Of a stretch of DNA of 64,000 bases, positions 62,541 through 64,000 are shown one piece after another (positions within the stretch are counted from its first letter, which is position 1; each line of letters opens with the position of its first letter). A program made the translations under genes and the position numbers. Source of the stretch: Nitrospira sp. (GTDB lineage: Bacteria; Nitrospirota; Nitrospiria; Nitrospirales; UBA8639); assembly GCA_024760505.1 (NCBI GenBank), contig CP058931.1, positions 248,001-312,000 of the forward strand, given 5' to 3'. The notes under the pieces are model-generated. The model saw nothing but the letters and a program-made list of their open reading frames with translations, was not told where the DNA came from and did no database searches.

Positions 62541-62810
62541 TTATTTTCGTATGCCCAGTGCGGCAATCACGGCTTGGTATTTTCCCTCATCTCGACGCCG
62601 CAAATAATCTAATAACTTTCTTCGCTTACTCACCATTCGCAAAAGGCCCCGTCGGGAATGATGGTCTTTTTTGTGTGTCTTGAAATGTTCGGTCAAACTC
62701 GTAATTCTATTCGTCAACAAGGAAATCTGCACTTCGGACGAACCCGTGTCCTTGTCGTGAATTCGATGCGATTCTATTGCCGCGGTTTTTGCTTCTTTCG
62801 TTAAGCCCAT
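62541..62810 (-). CDS. rpsO: Ribosomal protein S15
   Basis: An 89-residue S15: HDKDTGSSEVQISLLTNRIT, SLTEHFKTHKKDHHSRRGLL and VSKRRKLLDYLRRRDEGKYQ, all invariant family blocks. It binds 16S rRNA in the small subunit. Its autoregulatory leader would lie in 62811-62906, but no clear structure was resolved. GAGGAG precedes the ATG. It lies between truB and pnp. Confidence 0.97.
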   Translation of the reverse strand: MGLTKEAKTAAIESHRIHDKDTGSSEVQISLLTNRITSLTEHFKTHKKDHHSRRGLLRMVSKRRKLLDYLRRRDEGKYQAVIAALGIRK

Positions 62811-62906
62811 AACTCCTCCTCCAATTCCTCAAGGTTACATGAATTCAGTAAGAAATTCCTTCTACGAATGTCGTCTTATCTCACTAATCAAACCTAATTT
62901 TTTATA

Positions 62907-63899
62907 CTAGGCAAACACCGTTTCAATTGCTAATACGGGACCTCCCTTGCCTGCCTGAAGAACCGGGCCTCTCCCCAAAGCAAGCAATTGCCCATCTTTC
63001 TGTTTCACCCTCACCATATTGTTGTCCCCCATGGGTGAAACTTTTGGTTCCAAATACGAGTCGACCACCCGATCCCAGGAGATCGCATTTCCATGGAGCA
63101 CCTTTCGAGCATCATCTCTATCGACCTCAACTGCGGGAAACCCTTCTAAAGCCTGGTCTAAACCCAAAAATGCCCCATCCAAATGGGAGAATTCAAGTCC
63201 CCCAAGCAGGGATTCTATCTCAAGAGCCTGATCAACATGAATAGGCCCGACCCGTCGTCGTTGAAGCCATTTCAAATGTCCACCCACCTGCAATATGTTT
63301 CCAATATCCTCGCAGAGCGTTCGAACATAGGTTCCCTTAGAACAGACAACCCGAAACGCGACCTCAGGGACATTCAGTCTTTGGATTTCTAAATCATGGA
63401 TCACCACGGTTTTTGACGGTCGGTCAACCGTTTCCCCTCTCCTGGCTTTTTTATACAAGGGTTGCCCCCCGATTTTCACCGCCGAGTACATGGGTGGCAC
63501 TTGCTGGATAGACCCTTGAAAGGTCGCAAACACTGACCGGATACGGTCCTCCGTCAGAGATTCCACTGGAGATTCTTCTAAGACCGTACCCCAAGCATCT
63601 TGCGTATCGGTCCGTTGGCCCAATTGAAGCACGGCGCCATATTCTTTTTCCCATCCCAATAGATACTGGGCAATTTTGGTTCCTTTTCCAATTAAGACCG
63701 GCAATACACCTGTCGCATGGGGATCCAAGGTCCCGGCGTGTCCGACTTTCTGAATACCCAAACCCGACCTGAGGCGTTGCACCACATCATGCGACGTCCA
63801 TCCATCAGGCTTATTGACGTTCAGGACTCCATGTAGGGCCATCCCCTGCGCTACCTTCCCGGTGTTAGAATGGTCGATGCAAGACCCCACTGGTGCCAT
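62907..63899 (-). CDS. truB: tRNA pseudouridine(55) synthase
   Basis: A 330-residue TruB: GVLNVNKPDGWTSHDVVQRL, GHAGTLDPHATGVLPVLIGK with the catalytic Asp, YLLGWEKEYGAVLQLGQRTD, and SAVKIGGQPLYKKARRGE. It makes pseudouridine 55 in tRNA. The ATG at 63899 overlaps the upstream stop (TAATG); an internal ATG at 63842 gives the more usual start (MALHGVLNVNKPDGW), so the first 19 residues may not be translated. Confidence 0.95.
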   Translation of the reverse strand: MAPVGSCIDHSNTGKVAQGMALHGVLNVNKPDGWTSHDVVQRLRSGLGIQKVGHAGTLDPHATGVLPVLIGKGTKIAQYLLGWEKEYGAVLQLGQRTDTQDAWGTVLEESPVESLTEDRIRSVFATFQGSIQQVPPMYSAVKIGGQPLYKKARRGETVDRPSKTVVIHDLEIQRLNVPEVAFRVVCSKGTYVRTLCEDIGNILQVGGHLKWLQRRRVGPIHVDQALEIESLLGGLEFSHLDGAFLGLDQALEGFPAVEVDRDDARKVLHGNAISWDRVVDSYLEPKVSPMGDNNMVRVKQKDGQLLALGRGPVLQAGKGGPVLAIETVFA

Positions 63900-64000
63900 T
63901 ACCCCTCTACACTTTCACTCTTATTGGGGAGAGAGGAGGATGCCTCAGTTTCCCCGGAATCCCCAGATTCCTCGTGAAGAGAATCCAATAACTTTTCGAT
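63899..64000 (-). CDS. rbfA: Probable ribosome-binding factor A, C-terminal end
   Basis: Only the last 33 codons are in the window, cut at its right edge. The end reads IEKLLDSLHEESGDSGETEA followed by a Ser/Glu-rich tail, then TAA, which overlaps the truB ATG by one base. The helix plus acidic tail, and the position just before truB, fit rbfA, the usual truB neighbour. This is a call from context more than sequence. Confidence 0.55.
   Translation of the reverse strand: MEKLLDSLHEESGDSGETEASSSLPNKSESVEG

Overview
This window reads as a chromosomal segment of a Nitrospira-like bacterium (phylum Nitrospirota). This is inferred from gene content, not from an rRNA. The main clues are a Rieske protein next to a cytochrome b fused to a C-terminal c-type haem domain, a threonine cluster (alaC-like, hom, thrC, apgM-like, lysC, cimA), the order ihfA-merR-tRNA-Pro, and lineage-type dispersed repeats. 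By eye GC is near 50%, lower than in the high-GC wastewater Nitrospira, so a marine-type or other lower-GC relative is possible. No rRNA, CRISPR array or prophage was seen.

Bases 1-8,000 form an accessory patchwork: a SIR2-like protein, two copies of a roughly 200 bp multi-hairpin repeat with companion repeats, two DUF2442/DUF4160 pairs in opposite gene order, a GNAT acetyltransferase between integron attC-like sites, a ParE/RelE-type toxin-antitoxin pair, a short cation transporter, a DUF4258 pair and an IS110-family element. The IS110 element has a readable bridge-RNA target loop whose guides match its own insertion site. An unoccupied relative of that site lies 2.1 kb away.

Bases 8,000-17,700 carry ackA, an endonuclease/exonuclease/phosphatase protein, two long paralogous genes of unknown family, a Tat-exported M15-type peptidase and a decayed GAF gene, separated by long gene-poor gaps. 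One gap holds two consensus DnaA boxes. Bases 17,700-33,900 hold the Rieske/cytochrome b operon, two mechanosensitive channels (one MscL with a zinc-ribbon tail), mutM, a phoH-ybeY-ftsY run, an M1 peptidase with a TolB-like propeller protein, a PAP2 phosphatase, and a lipoprotein-like methyltransferase.

Bases 33,900-42,600 contain a low-GC nuclease-like gene, the third hairpin repeat, an HxlR regulator divergent from a thiol-redox protein, an animal-type haem peroxidase, and an envelope glycan group (GT-C transferase, LABN protein, GT2). Bases 42,600-64,000 are mostly core genes: tRNA-Pro(GGG), merR, ihfA, the threonine/isoleucine entry cluster, pdxJ, nnr, tsaE, mutS, two exported proteins of unknown function, and a reverse-strand operon rbfA-truB-rpsO-pnp-M16 peptidase.

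The points most worth a second look are the bridge-RNA reading of the IS110 element, the phosphoglycerate-mutase-like protein in the threonine operon that appears to have lost almost all catalytic and metal-binding residues, and the tandem unknown paralogues at 11.9-15.1 kb.
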